From the NCBI GenBank assembly GCA_963556695.1, contig CAUWAG010000010.1:6324001-6388000 (forward strand): 64,000 bases of DNA, read 5' to 3'. The notes beneath the pieces are model-generated. The model did no database searches. It was not told the DNA's origin and saw only the letters and a list, made by a program, of their open reading frames with translations. Positions 53,060 to 62,813 of the stretch are shown one piece after another. Numbering within the stretch: position 1 is the stretch's first letter; every line of letters begins with the position of its first letter. Origin of the DNA: Anthostomella pinea (lineage: Eukaryota > Ascomycota > Sordariomycetes > Xylariales > Xylariaceae). Made by a program: the position numbers and the translations under genes.

Positions 53060-53860
53060 CTCGTATATGCCGGCGTCCTGCTGCCATAGGCTGGCGATCG
53101 GCGGCAGCGTGGCGGCTATCTCCATGACGTGGAAGGCCCTCCCAAACCATGTGCAACATCTCCTTGCCGTCCGAGTGGGCCCGGGCACCTGCGCGGAACA
53201 AAAGTTCGACGGTCGGCTTTTTGCTAATACCTCTAGTTCTTTCCCATTACCTGGTCACCTCTTCCATCATGGTTGCAAGTAGAGTCTGTACCAGCTAGGC
53301 GCAGTATCTAAGCTCTCACGACAATTCCATGGCGTTGAGTTGCTCGACGGTCTGGTTGGAGGGGGTCGTAGTCCGGTTCGCTCGGCTCCCGAGTAAGTTG
53401 ATCCCACACGGAGTTGGTCGGCAGCGTCATGTCGCGCGGTCCTATTGGGGTCGGCGTTCCGGACACAGCCAGCAGCCACACGGGCTCTTGAGTCTCCTAC
53501 GAGAGGTTGTGCACATACTGCAAGACCTTCGGCAAGTTGGTTTCACTCCCTTGCTTGTACTTGTGGTACTCATCCATCACAATAATGCGCGGCAGGAAGC
53601 TATTTGCGGATGCCGGGTTTCTTACCTGCCTGGGTAAGGCGCATATACGTTCTACAGGTCCGCCAAGGCCCGGACGGACTGGAAGGATATGATGAAGACA
53701 TGGCGGCTGGCTTTCGCGTTGGGCACCGCCGCGTAGGTCAGCGTCTGGGTCTTGGGGTCCCAGTTGGGATCCTCGATTCTCGCATGAAGCTCAGCTGGTA
53801 TGCGCAAACATCACCTGGCCTTATCCACTGGTCGGGTGTCTAACGCCAGTTTGTTCTCTT
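53060..53860 (-). pseudogene. SNF2-family helicase remnant
   Basis: On the minus strand a broken ATPase reads NWDPKTQTLTYAAVPNAKAS, HVFIISFQSVRALADL, stop, a 5'-GTAAGA splice-like site, then FLPRIIVMDEYHKYKQGSET (motif II, DEYH), a TAG after QYVHNLS, and PVWLLAVSGTPTPIGPRDMT (motif III, SGTP). Further downstream, frames are shifted (SKKPTVELLFRAGARAHSDG). Several stops fit CAG/TGG to TAG/TGA changes. The DExH and SGTP motifs at the correct spacing identify the superfamily 2 SNF2-like ATPase; N- and C-terminal parts are missing. Confidence 0.55.
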
Positions 53861-53876
53861 ACCCCTTTCAGCTAGC

Positions 53877-54326
53877 ATTGGTCAGTTCCGTCCCTGTACG
53901 GTTTGCGAGCATTTCCCGAGTATGCAGCAAACCTCGCTGTCCTCTATATCGTACAGGTCGCTGGCAAAACAGCTGTCGGTGTAGCTGCATTCATCCTCTT
54001 GAACGCATGATGGGCCGATAAGGGAGACATGCTTGGCTTCGGTTTGTTGGGAAGGGCCCTCACTACCGTGGGGATTCTCCCGGTCGGTCAGGAATGTACA
54101 GGAATGTATCGGTGCCATCGGGCTTGAGGAATGGTTCGTAGTGAGCTCGGGCAGCGGCAGCGTCCTTCAGCCCACACTGGCGGAAAGCTTCTCCCCGTTG
54201 ACCTGAGAACGAGTCAGCTCGTGTCGCATTGCGTGATGCGTAGGATGAAAGGAGGCAGCAAGGGAGAGTGCATGCATGCCCTGGGCTTCGTGTCAAAGCA
54301 TTCTGATAGCGCAGCTTTGGATGCCA
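53877..54326 (-). pseudogene. Myb/SANT-like protein remnant, copy 2
   Basis: Starts MASKAALSECFDTKP, then the intron donor has become GC (GGCATGC). The acceptor CTCAG is retained; VNGEKLSASVG is followed by a one-base deletion, after which LKDAAAARAHYEPFLKPDGT continues the family sequence. The tail has ECSYTDSCFASDLYDIEDSE, matching a similar acidic tail of copy 1. Both copies are damaged independently: copy 1 lost the acceptor and early frame, copy 2 the donor and frame in the domain. Confidence 0.5.
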
Positions 54327-54935
54327 TTTCTGTAGCATTGGCAGACGCAGTGTAGGATTTAGGTGTGCAGGCGCGTAGGTATGGGTTGTCAGCGGTTTGA
54401 GTACTTGGCTGTACCGAGACAAAGGATGAATCAATTGTGGGGAAAAACAGTCGTTTGCTCCCAGTCGGGAGTCCCGATCGATGGCTGGGTTGGCCGGCGA
54501 GGACATGGTCTTTCGCACATCCAGGGCAGCGAGCCAATGCTATAAGCTTGACCTGCGCAACTCGATAATTCGCGGAGCTCATGATGGAGTACGGGCGGTA
54601 TTAAATCGGTGTGAAAGACGGCGCCGAATCGGTGGCGGTGGCTGTGTTGATTATACTGGTAGCTTGTCACTGTGAAGTATGGGTGAAGGCGTGTGAGGAG
54701 TCGTACCTCAAAGTATCACATAGATTGAGGAATGAAGGATATATACCTACTTGACAGTATCTAGCCAAGGACTCGAGGTTACGAGACGGGCAGTGTCACG
54801 CGCGAGAGTGGCGATACGCGAGAGGATAATGACACGTAACGCAAATTTACGCACGTACCAGATGAAGGAAGCGTGGACCCCATACCATGTCGGTGTGGCC
54901 AGCTACCTAAACCCCGCCCCATTCCTACCTACAGC
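54327..54935. other. Intergenic in island
   Basis: No supported gene; upstream region of the second Myb-like remnant. Small open frames on both strands have no recognised content. Confidence 0.3.
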
Positions 54936-55090
54936 TCACCGCCTGCCCTTTTTTTTTATCGCCTGCCCTTGTCTCTTACCGCCTACCCATCTATCTCACC
55001 GCCTACCCATTCACTCACCGCCTGCTTGTTCTTCTCACCGCCTGCCTGCCCTCTTACTTAGCGCCTACTCTGCTTATTCACCGCCTACTA
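54936..55090. repeat. CACCGCCTRCC-type minisatellite
   Basis: About nine irregular units of 15-22 bp each centred on CACCGCCTGCC or CACCGCCTACC, pyrimidine-rich on the plus strand. Partner of the inverted array at 55122-55245. Confidence 0.8.
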
Positions 55091-55121
55091 GATTTGCCTA
55101 CTCCTTACTCATCTGATTTAA

Positions 55122-55245
55122 AGGCGGTGTCCGATCTTAGCAGGCGGTGTCCGATCTTAGCAGGCGGTGTCTGAGTTAAGCAGGCGGTGTCTGGACTTAG
55201 CAGGCGGTGTCTGAGTTAAGCAGGCGGTGTCTGGACAAGCATGCG
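55122..55245. repeat. AGGCGGTGTC 20-bp tandem array, inverse of the previous
   Basis: Six units of 20 bp (AGGCGGTGTCCGATCTTAGC and variants). The core GCAGGCGGTG is the reverse complement of the CACCGCCTGC core of the array 30 bp upstream, so the two arrays form an imperfect long palindrome. Confidence 0.85.
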
Positions 55246-55531
55246 GTGCCCGGATTCTGGATTGAGCAGGCGTCTTGATCAGGTAGCCGGTGTTGGGCGA
55301 GGCGGGTCAGGTGAACCGAGCCATTAGCATACTGATAGAAAACACAAGATTGACAAAGAACCTTACATATACATAATATAATGTATCTTCAAAATCGTCC
55401 AGTAGGACTATATCTAATAAGACGCATTTTGGTAAATCCAAGTTATTATCCGCTGTTTCCAAGACCCCGTATCACCTGTATGTCCCCATTACTTAATTCC
55501 CAGCTTTACTACATTTGGATACATGAAAGCC

Positions 55532-57985
55532 CCTATGACACAGTGCTGTGAACTCGCAAGGCATGGTTTTGTAAATGCATCTTAAAAGACAGTGTGAAGT
55601 CGCAGACTTTACATTCTGGTGTCGAATCTTACGCCAAAAGGGATAAATATTTCCGCTTAAAGTGCTTTGTCAGGTCTCCGGGGGTGCAGAATTCATGCGT
55701 GAGATCTTCTATACAAGGGTCATCAGGCTCAAGAGGAAGCGCGGCTCCAATACATAAGAAGCATCTCCTAGGTCTTTCTCTGTCATTACGGACAAACACA
55801 GACAGCCTAGCAATAGAAACGGGGTTATCCTCCGGGGGCCAATGCGTAGGTCTGGATTGTGCTTCTTTGGTCGGCAAGGTGAATTTGCGACATGAAGTTT
55901 GTCCTTCCTCAACGCTATAATAGGTAATGATTGCATTGATGGCATTGCCCCTTTGTCAATATTGGCCTTGAAGAGTAGGGTCGACAGGCGCAGTCAGGGC
56001 CTTAACTAGTCGTTTCTGCGCTGGAAGTTGCGGACGATGGGTTATGTATACCGGTACGGGCTTGGTGAATGCGACGCCTTGCAATTAGTGTTCGATGTCA
56101 TCTATGGCCTGCTCGTCTCCAGTCTTCTCGGATCTTCTAGAGGAACAACCTCTTCAGCCTCTGCTTTAGATTTCAAAGTTCCTGCTGCGCATTGATCTGC
56201 TGTTTTGTCCCTAGTCGTAGGTTCTTGAGTTGTCTTGTAAGCCGCCTCACGTTGGGATCTGTGTTAACGGACGCCGCTTGCCCAGGAGTAATATCTACTG
56301 GCGGCCGCTTACTCATCAAATGACCAATACTACAGGATTATTTTAATAGTGCTTGTTGCGGCTTCTGGCCGCAAAGAACTCCCCACAGGTCTGCGCAAAC
56401 AGCGCAACCGAGGTAATGCTTTTGAAAAGGGGTCGAGTTGGCGTGGTCTAGAGTCAGGTTACGGAGTGCTTCACTAACGTCGGCTGCATTGGAACGTCAG
56501 CACAATAGATTCCTTGGAAGTAAAGATAGAACGTACGGCTCTGGTTCAATTCGTTGCCTGCATTATAGCGCAACGAATATGCGATAGTTGGGTATTGGAG
56601 GCCTAGAATCTCTCCAATCCTCTTAATCCACCCCGACATCATGCCATATGTGATGGGTTCCGCCTGTGATATCTGCAGCCCGGTAGCGGTTGTAATGACT
56701 CGGCGGAATATGCATACGTCTTTAAGGTCGTCTCTGAGTGGCAAAGGCAACTCCTTCTCACCGGGGTGGATATCAAGATCGTCTAGATAGCGAGGACAGA
56801 CAAGGCTAGAAGCCCGGAAAGCTTGATGTTGGAACAAGATGCCAAGGAGGAAGACATGAGGGCTGAGAAGCAAAGATGGATCAAACATGGTTTCAGGGAT
56901 CGTGAACGTCTTACTAAAGCACCCGTGGTATTAATATCAAAGAGCCTCAGGTTGCCAGGATAAAACACTTACGCATCTTTTGTCCCAAGATACGTCTTAG
57001 TAAACTCGAGAGTAAACTTGATCAAAAGCTTGTGTGGCCCGCTGTCCAGATCTCTCGCTAATACAACCTAAATATCTCCAAATCGCAGCCGCAAGATGGA
57101 TTTCAGGCGCGAGCTCGTAGGAGCCAGAAAGAGAAGAAATAAAACAGTAAGAATCCAGAGCTCCCCGAGGTCAAACAACTTCCTTGTCATGCTCAGTGTT
57201 GCTTCAATCTGTGCTTTGAGGTCGTCAATAGTCATACAGCGGTTTTCCCTCTTTTGGTCGCTCAGTTTGTGTTTCTTTGCTAATGATCTCAAGACCTAAA
57301 AGAAAATATTAGAAATAGGTCTTTGATGGGTTATCAAATTCCTACTTACCATATGCATGTTGCGATTCAATTTCGGATCAAGCTTCGCACCCATGGCCGT
57401 CTCGTATATAAGACGAAAGACCTTCTAATTTGTGCCTAGTGAACTGCTCTTCTTCGTTCCCCTTCTTTTCTGTCCATTATTGCCAACCATTTGGTTCAAG
57501 GATCAATCAAAAAAGTTGTAGAGGAGACAGATATCAATAGACTCAAAGCAAGTCTGGGGATCCCGTCCCACTATGTCGGTGCAGAACCTGCCAGAAAAAT
57601 ATCATTAGTATAAGAAGAAATAAAGAACTAGAATGACTTATGTCCGCCACTGCTTCTCGATTGCGTCAAGTAGCACTGTGCTTCCAAGACTGTAATTTCC
57701 GCTGTCAAAAGCACTCTCATTGAACTCTCGTAGCGCCTTCTGGTAGTATTTCGGCGGATGAACATTCCCTTCGAAGAGGTGAACTTGATCTGCAACATTG
57801 GAATTGTCATCACTGAAGTCCTCTACGTCCGTCACGTCGCTCTCTGGGCTGGATACATCCTCGTCTACATCAAGGAGGTCATCAGCATCCGCATCCCCTA
57901 CTGCGGAGAAAGATGCGTCTGTCTCGTACAGGTCGTCGGTGACTTGTGAGTTGCATGGGTCATTGGGGACGCGTTGACGGGCCAT
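55532..57985 (-). pseudogene. RIP-inactivated DUF3435 tyrosine recombinase (Starship captain family) with C-terminal zinc finger
   Basis: Reading the minus strand from MARQRVPNDPCN (57985): an acidic N-terminus, then FLLFLAPTSSRLKSILRLRF (first catalytic Arg region), KFTLEFTKTYLGTKDAKTFT, SPHVFLLGILFQHQAFRA, ITYGMMSGWIKRIGEILGLQ, YSLRYNAGNE (x-x-Arg box), LRNLTLDHANSTPFQKHYLG (nucleophilic Tyr), and a C-terminal RCFLCIG...TPGDLTKHFKRK and CKVCDFTLSFKMHLQNHALR zinc finger, ending at TAG 55532. Introns at 57301-57349 and about 56457-56534 are recognisable. Lesions: first-intron donor GT changed to AT (57641); TGA for Trp (57503-57505); TAG at 57425-57427 and 57068-57070; TAA for Gln (56338-56340); others in the tail. 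All are C-to-T/G-to-A. Dead gene, but nearly full length. Confidence 0.82.
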
Positions 57986-58384
57986 GCTAGTAACGCTGTA
58001 AGGGATACTCGATCATAATAAGTGCAGTTCATCAGAAGAGGTTGCGCTCACTCAACTGGAGGTAAAGAGGAAGAGAAAACGCAAAAATATTGTTGACCAA
58101 CTGGAGCGAGAGAGCTGGTATTTAAAAGGAATATATGGGCCATCTCTGGTTATGCTGCTAACAGGCCGAGCAAGCAAGAGAAGGGAAAGAACAACAGCAT
58201 TGGCGCTAGATACCGAACTGAATAAGAGTCCAGGATTTGGGTCATGATGTACTTTGAACGATACATCGAAGTACAACGCCCATTGGCATGGTGGGGCATA
58301 GTGGGGTATGCAGCTTAAAGCGGCGTTGGATCGCTGGCAAATGCACTGCCGGACTTGGAGGCAGAACATGCCGAAATAGGCAGC
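57986..58384. other. Upstream edge of the recombinase and island border
   Basis: 400 bp of GC-normal DNA between the recombinase start and the abrupt change to AT-rich sequence at about 58385. A 105-codon minus frame here (58052-58369) has no features. If this is a captain promoter, the element's 5' end should lie here. Confidence 0.35.
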
Positions 58385-58837
58385 GCACTCCCCGTCTCTT
58401 TGTTTAAGGTAGTTAAAAATTAATCAATTCTTTTTAAATTAATTAAAGAATATAAATACCAAAAAATATGTTTAAATATGTTTGATTACTTACTTGGCTA
58501 TTTTTTAAAATCATAGCATTTTTAATTTAATAGAGCTTAATATTAATAACTACGTTATAAGGCTTAAATATTAACATTTTTACTACCGTACTATTTTTGA
58601 ATAACCCCGGTTATAATTAATATAACTGTATTTTCGTTTTTTTACATTTTTATAAATACGTTTTAAACTAACTTATTTCCTAATAACGCGTTGAATTATT
58701 GTCGCATTTAATAAAGCATTATTTATTTTAAATAGATTAAAATAAAGAGAACTGAACCTGATTTGATTATAATATTTGATCGCAATGTTTTTTTAAGTTA
58801 TAATAACATCCGCATTTAAAAATATAACTATTAATAA

Positions 58838-59041
58838 TGTTGGAACAGGCTTGAACGATCAATGATAATACTCGAGTATGGGGTCAAGGTCATGATGTTG
58901 CTGATGGTTGGATTGGGAGGTCTAGCTGGACCTGAAGGTCTGGCTAAGTGACCTCGCAATCCGGTATCTAATCACTTATCTAATCATACATGTGGGTCCT
59001 GGTATAGGTGGTTTACAGGCTGGAATCGCATGGATCCAACA
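58838..59041. mobile_element. Solo LTR (copy B) with AATAA target duplication
   Basis: 204 bp, same family as 39043-39244: ends TGTTGGA...TCCAACA and perfect 5-bp duplication AATAA (58833-58837, 59042-59046). Near-normal GC inside AT-rich DNA. Confidence 0.92.
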
Positions 59042-59679
59042 AATAACCTATTCAACTGTTTAATGATTGATTACTTATAAACTTAAGATTAACTTATATA
59101 ACTCTTAGAATTAAAAATAATCTTTATTAAGCTTAGGAATACTTTTAATATATCTTTAACCAAAAATAAATTTTACTGCTGTATAAGGCTAAAATTAATG
59201 TTACTCCTGAGAATAATTAATCTTTTTAGAACTATTATGTTATTTAATTACTTACCGCGTATATATTAACTTTTAATATATTGGAACTTATATACCCGCC
59301 TTTTATACTTTTTAATAAAGCGCTTCTGAATATTAGTCTTTATTATATCGAGTTAACATATGTTTTCTTATCCTCGGGTTAACGTAAACACGGTATAGTT
59401 ATAATAGCTGCAAGTAATACAAAGATTAAGGTAAAAAAAGTTTACTTATTAAATTAAATTTTTTTAATTTATAATAATCTTACTTTACATTTAAACCTTA
59501 GTAAGTTTTTTAATAGTTTGACTTATTAAAATCTTTGTAAGCTTTTTAGGTAAAGTTATACTATATATTTAAATATTTCTACTTAATACTTGTTTTTATA
59601 ATATCAGCAAAATGTACTTTTAATAATGAGGCATTTTTTTATCTTAAAAATCCGTTTTTAAAGTCTTTTTCATAAGATT

Positions 59680-59897
59680 TGTTACGGCGAGCATACTGGG
59701 GAGCTTGGACATGGCCTGCAGCAACCAGCTATTACTCTATTGACGAGAATATCAAGACTAGAGAGGAAAGGAAGAGAGAGAGAGAGAGAGATAGGTACAG
59801 TGGGAGGTCGCCCCTTTAAGGGGATCCTCTGATCAGATCCTTCCCTTATTGGGAAGTATCGGCTCGTCATGTGGGAAGGTCTGTGCAGGCGGTCACA
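59680..59897 (+). mobile_element. LTR-like element, plus orientation
   Basis: 218 bp beginning TGTTACGGCGAGC and ending GGTCACA, including a GA microsatellite and the block CCCCTTTAAGGGGATCCTCT. Paired with an inverted, 261 bp copy beginning 63 bp downstream. The base before it is AGATT. Confidence 0.7.
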
Positions 59898-59960
59898 GAA
59901 ATGGTTTTTTTTAACATTTGAAAAAGAGTATTAGAAACGTTATAATTAAATAACAAATCT

Positions 59961-60221
59961 TGTGACGGCCTGCACAGACCTTCCCACATGACAAGCGGAT
60001 ACTTCCCAATAGGGAAAAGATCTGACCAGAGGATCCCCTTAAAGGGGCAACCTCCCGCTGTACCTATCTCTCTCTCTCTTTCTTTCCTCAATTTCTTTTA
60101 TATTTAATTTCTTTGTTTTATTGTTATAACTATCGCACCAACCTCTTGATATTTTTGTTAATAGAGTAATATCTGCTTGCTGCAGGCCATGTCCCAGCTC
60201 GCCAGTATGCTCGCCGTGACA
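59961..60221 (-). mobile_element. LTR-like element, minus orientation
   Basis: Inverted relative of 59680-59897 (minus strand TGTCACGGCGAGC to GGCCGTCACA). It has about 45 extra AT-rich bases between the TATCAAGA and GGAAAG segments. On its own strand its 3' flank is AGATT, identical to the 5' flank of the plus copy. Confidence 0.7.
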
Positions 60222-60590
60222 AAAAGTATTTATTTATTTACTTATTCAAGTGTAATTTAACAAGTTTTTTAATATTAAATACAACAGTATTAAAAGGCCT
60301 TTGGAGACATATGAAAATAAGAATTTTTGTTTTAAAATTAAAATTAAAACATCAATTATTACTTTTTTATTTTAACTTATTACATGTATTTAACATCGTT
60401 TTTACACTTTAAAAACCCGGTAATAATGAAATGTTAAAATAAAAGGTATATTACCTTATATTAAAAGATATAAATAATATAAAAGCTTTATTAGTTTATA
60501 CTTTCCCGTGTTATTAACAGTGGACTAAAATACCCGCGGGTTATTAAGACGCGGCTTAACCTAGAATGTTTGCCCTTACATGTAATAAGC

Positions 60591-61479
60591 GGTACCTCGC
60601 TAAGGGTGGTGGGGTTGGTACTGACACAGCTAAGAAGTAGTGCACTCGTCCTTAGTTCTGAGACGGTTGTTTACGGAAGTGAAGTTCTAGAACGAAGTGG
60701 AAGAACGAAACGGCACCCATTCCTCTTCCTGCGTTAAGCCTTGCGATTTGATTGGTGCGGGGCATGTAAGCTGGCTGGCTGGCTCCTGGTCTTTCCAGGG
60801 CTCCCTGGCTGGCTGGCAACGCACGGAGTACCTTTTAGATGTCCCTTCGAAGCCCCCCCAAGGCCAGCCAGGTAGGGCATCCCCAGGTCCCGTGACCGTT
60901 GGGAACTTCACTTTTGTCTCCTGGGTGCGTCGCCCCATAGTTTGCGTAGGGCCGCGGCGTAGCCTCGATTTTATCGTGCATTTCGTGCCGTGTTCTTGTG
61001 TATGATTGGTTCTGAGGTGCGCAAAGAAGCCCTCGAGGACGGGCGGTCGTCGTCCTCATCGTCGCAGCATGGTTGGCGGATTTGCAGTGTGGCCCTGTGA
61101 TGGGCAGGCCTTGCGACGAGGGATAGGGTATGGTACTCTGGCTCAGAGGCTTTGCAGGACGCAACAATTGCTGCAGTGGTGAATTCATATGGTATTGGGA
61201 GTGAGTGAGGCACCGTTGCTTGTGTCGTGAATTCAACCTGTTGCAAGGGTGAACGGCCATGCAGAACCAAGGAACCACCGGAAGCTGATGCGCCAACAGG
61301 GAAAAATGCCAAAAACGAATGAATCAGTGTTGGTATTCAAATTCATTCTAGTCTGTGTCCCCTGTAGCAGACTGCGCATGTCAATCGGTGCTTAATATCG
61401 GCGAAGTCACGTCAGAATTCGCGTAATAAGTTTTCATTTCTGACTCACACTCCATGCCAACGCAGTCATCGAACTTGTA
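60591..61479. other. Return to GC-normal DNA, no supported gene
   Basis: Contains CTGG/CTGGCTGG repeats about 60770-60820 and a GTCGTCGTCC run. Overlapping frames on both strands (60687-61312) carry no recognisable protein. Confidence 0.35.
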
Positions 61480-62495
61480 TCAATATGTTCCCCGCATCAA
61501 GACCTTAATAGGGCGCGTCGTCCCCTTCGTCTCGTACCAGCTGTCGACATTATACCGCAACATGACATGTGCTTCTTGCGGCGATCCGGGGGAAAAGCTA
61601 CCCGGGAGAGGCTGGTTCATGGTCTTTGCAGGGCTGCAGAGAGCCGGCCAGAAGTAGTTGTTCGACTGCTTGACAGACTCATATAGTGCCTTGATCTGTG
61701 TCTTCAGTTCTTCGATATAAGGTCCTTGGTCGTCTCGGTTCAAGATGTCCTCTCGCTTCTTGACGATGGGACCTACGCTTTCCCGACGGCTCTCTAGCGA
61801 TGCACCGGGGGCTTTCTGGAGAGTCTCAAGGTCGTTGAGGAGCCGCAGCTTGATCAGGGTTACGCAGACACGGGGGGTCAGTTCTCCTATGGGCGGATCT
61901 TTGATGAAGAGCGCCACCGGCTCGAAGACATCGGCGCCGTGGACGTCGAGATACGGCAGGCTCATGTTAGACGCGTCGTGCTGATCGTCGTTTTCGGTGA
62001 CAGTCCACCACTTCATGAAGTCGTAGGCCTCCTGGTCTTGGCCAAGTCTTAGCAGCTGACCAGGCAGCTGATTGCGGATACCCATGCCATCGTTGCGTGC
62101 GAGCTGAAGCATGTCCCACAAATGGTCAGCTGCCTCCTGGGACGCCATGCGAGTGTTGATGTTGAGCAAGGAGTCGACCAGACCCTGGCGGGCTATCATA
62201 TACGGTCTGCTCTCAGCCAGTCTCCAGAAGCGACCGCGCCACTGTTCAAAGACATCGCCAGCATTGCCAGAAAGTCGAGATATGGCGCGCAGTTTCCGTT
62301 CTTGCTCGTTGACATCGAGCCGGTTCTCCTTTATGAGTTCGCACAGCTGCTTGTGGTCGCGTCTATGCTGGACCTGTGGTCGCGGGAACAGTGGGAGACT
62401 GCTCTGCACGCACCGCACTGCGATAACCCGCTCTGCGTCCGACAGACTTCGCAGCGCGCAGGTGGAAGAGGGTCACCAGGCTGATCGGACGACAT
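61480..62495 (-). pseudogene. MYND-finger protein with one-base frameshift in the finger
   Basis: From the ATG at 62495: MSSDQPGDPLPPARCEVCRT, QCGACRAVSHCSRDH, then a single missing base near 62382 (CACAGGTCC where CACCAGGTCC is needed). The other frame goes on VQHRRDHKQLCELIKENRLD. Together they give a full MYND zinc finger (CxxC, CxxC, CxxxH/C, HxxxC). The downstream 290 residues are helical repeats with LWDMLQLARNDGMGIRNQLP, typical of fungal MYND proteins with an all-helical C-terminal domain of unknown function. No plausible intron spans the shift. Either an assembly error or a recently broken gene. The rest of the frame is intact to 61480. Confidence 0.65.
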
Positions 62496-62813
62496 GGCGT
62501 ACTGTGAAGGTAGGGTTGCGAGACTCGTAGGGCAGTGAATGAAGCTGCAAGGAAATATGCGTCTTAAAGGTTAGAAAGATAAGAACCTTTCTAGAGTCCG
62601 GCGCCGTCAAGTTTGCCCCGCAGGTTGGCCCCACATCAAGCTCACCACCATACAACGTGTTATACAAGGTGAGTAATAGGAGTGAAACATTTGATTACCT
62701 AACACACGTAGTTGGTAAGGTGGCCGAAAAAAACGCGGTGACAGGTCGTGCTGTCTGAAAGCTTTAACCTCCCGCTCGTCAAACAACAAAGGAGCAACCG
62801 AAAAACACAAAGA
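62496..62813. other. Short intergenic
   Basis: 318 bp between the bZIP stop and the MYND gene start; no feature seen. Confidence 0.4.

Larger units (their letters stand above)
39746..58384 (-). mobile_element. Candidate decayed Starship-like accessory island
   Basis: A block of about 18.6 kb bounded by AT-rich RIP blocks. It is led at its right end by an inward-facing DUF3435 recombinase relic and carries NLRs (HNWD intact, ankyrin type truncated), Myb/SANT-like, JmjC-like and SNF2 relics, and minisatellites. Starships are giant fungal transposons whose first gene is a DUF3435 captain and whose cargo often includes NLRs. No target duplication or terminal repeat could be identified, so extent and identity are inference. 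Confidence 0.4.
58385..60590. other. AT-rich, RIP-type gene desert (right block)
   Basis: About 2.2 kb of AT-rich, ORF-less sequence like the left block, with three GC-normal inserts: solo LTR B and the inverted LTR pair. The right border is sharp at about 60590. Confidence 0.8.

Noticed and set aside
54936..55245. CRISPR-like array
   Set aside because: Fungal chromosome; no regular unique spacers and units directly abut. It is a minisatellite.
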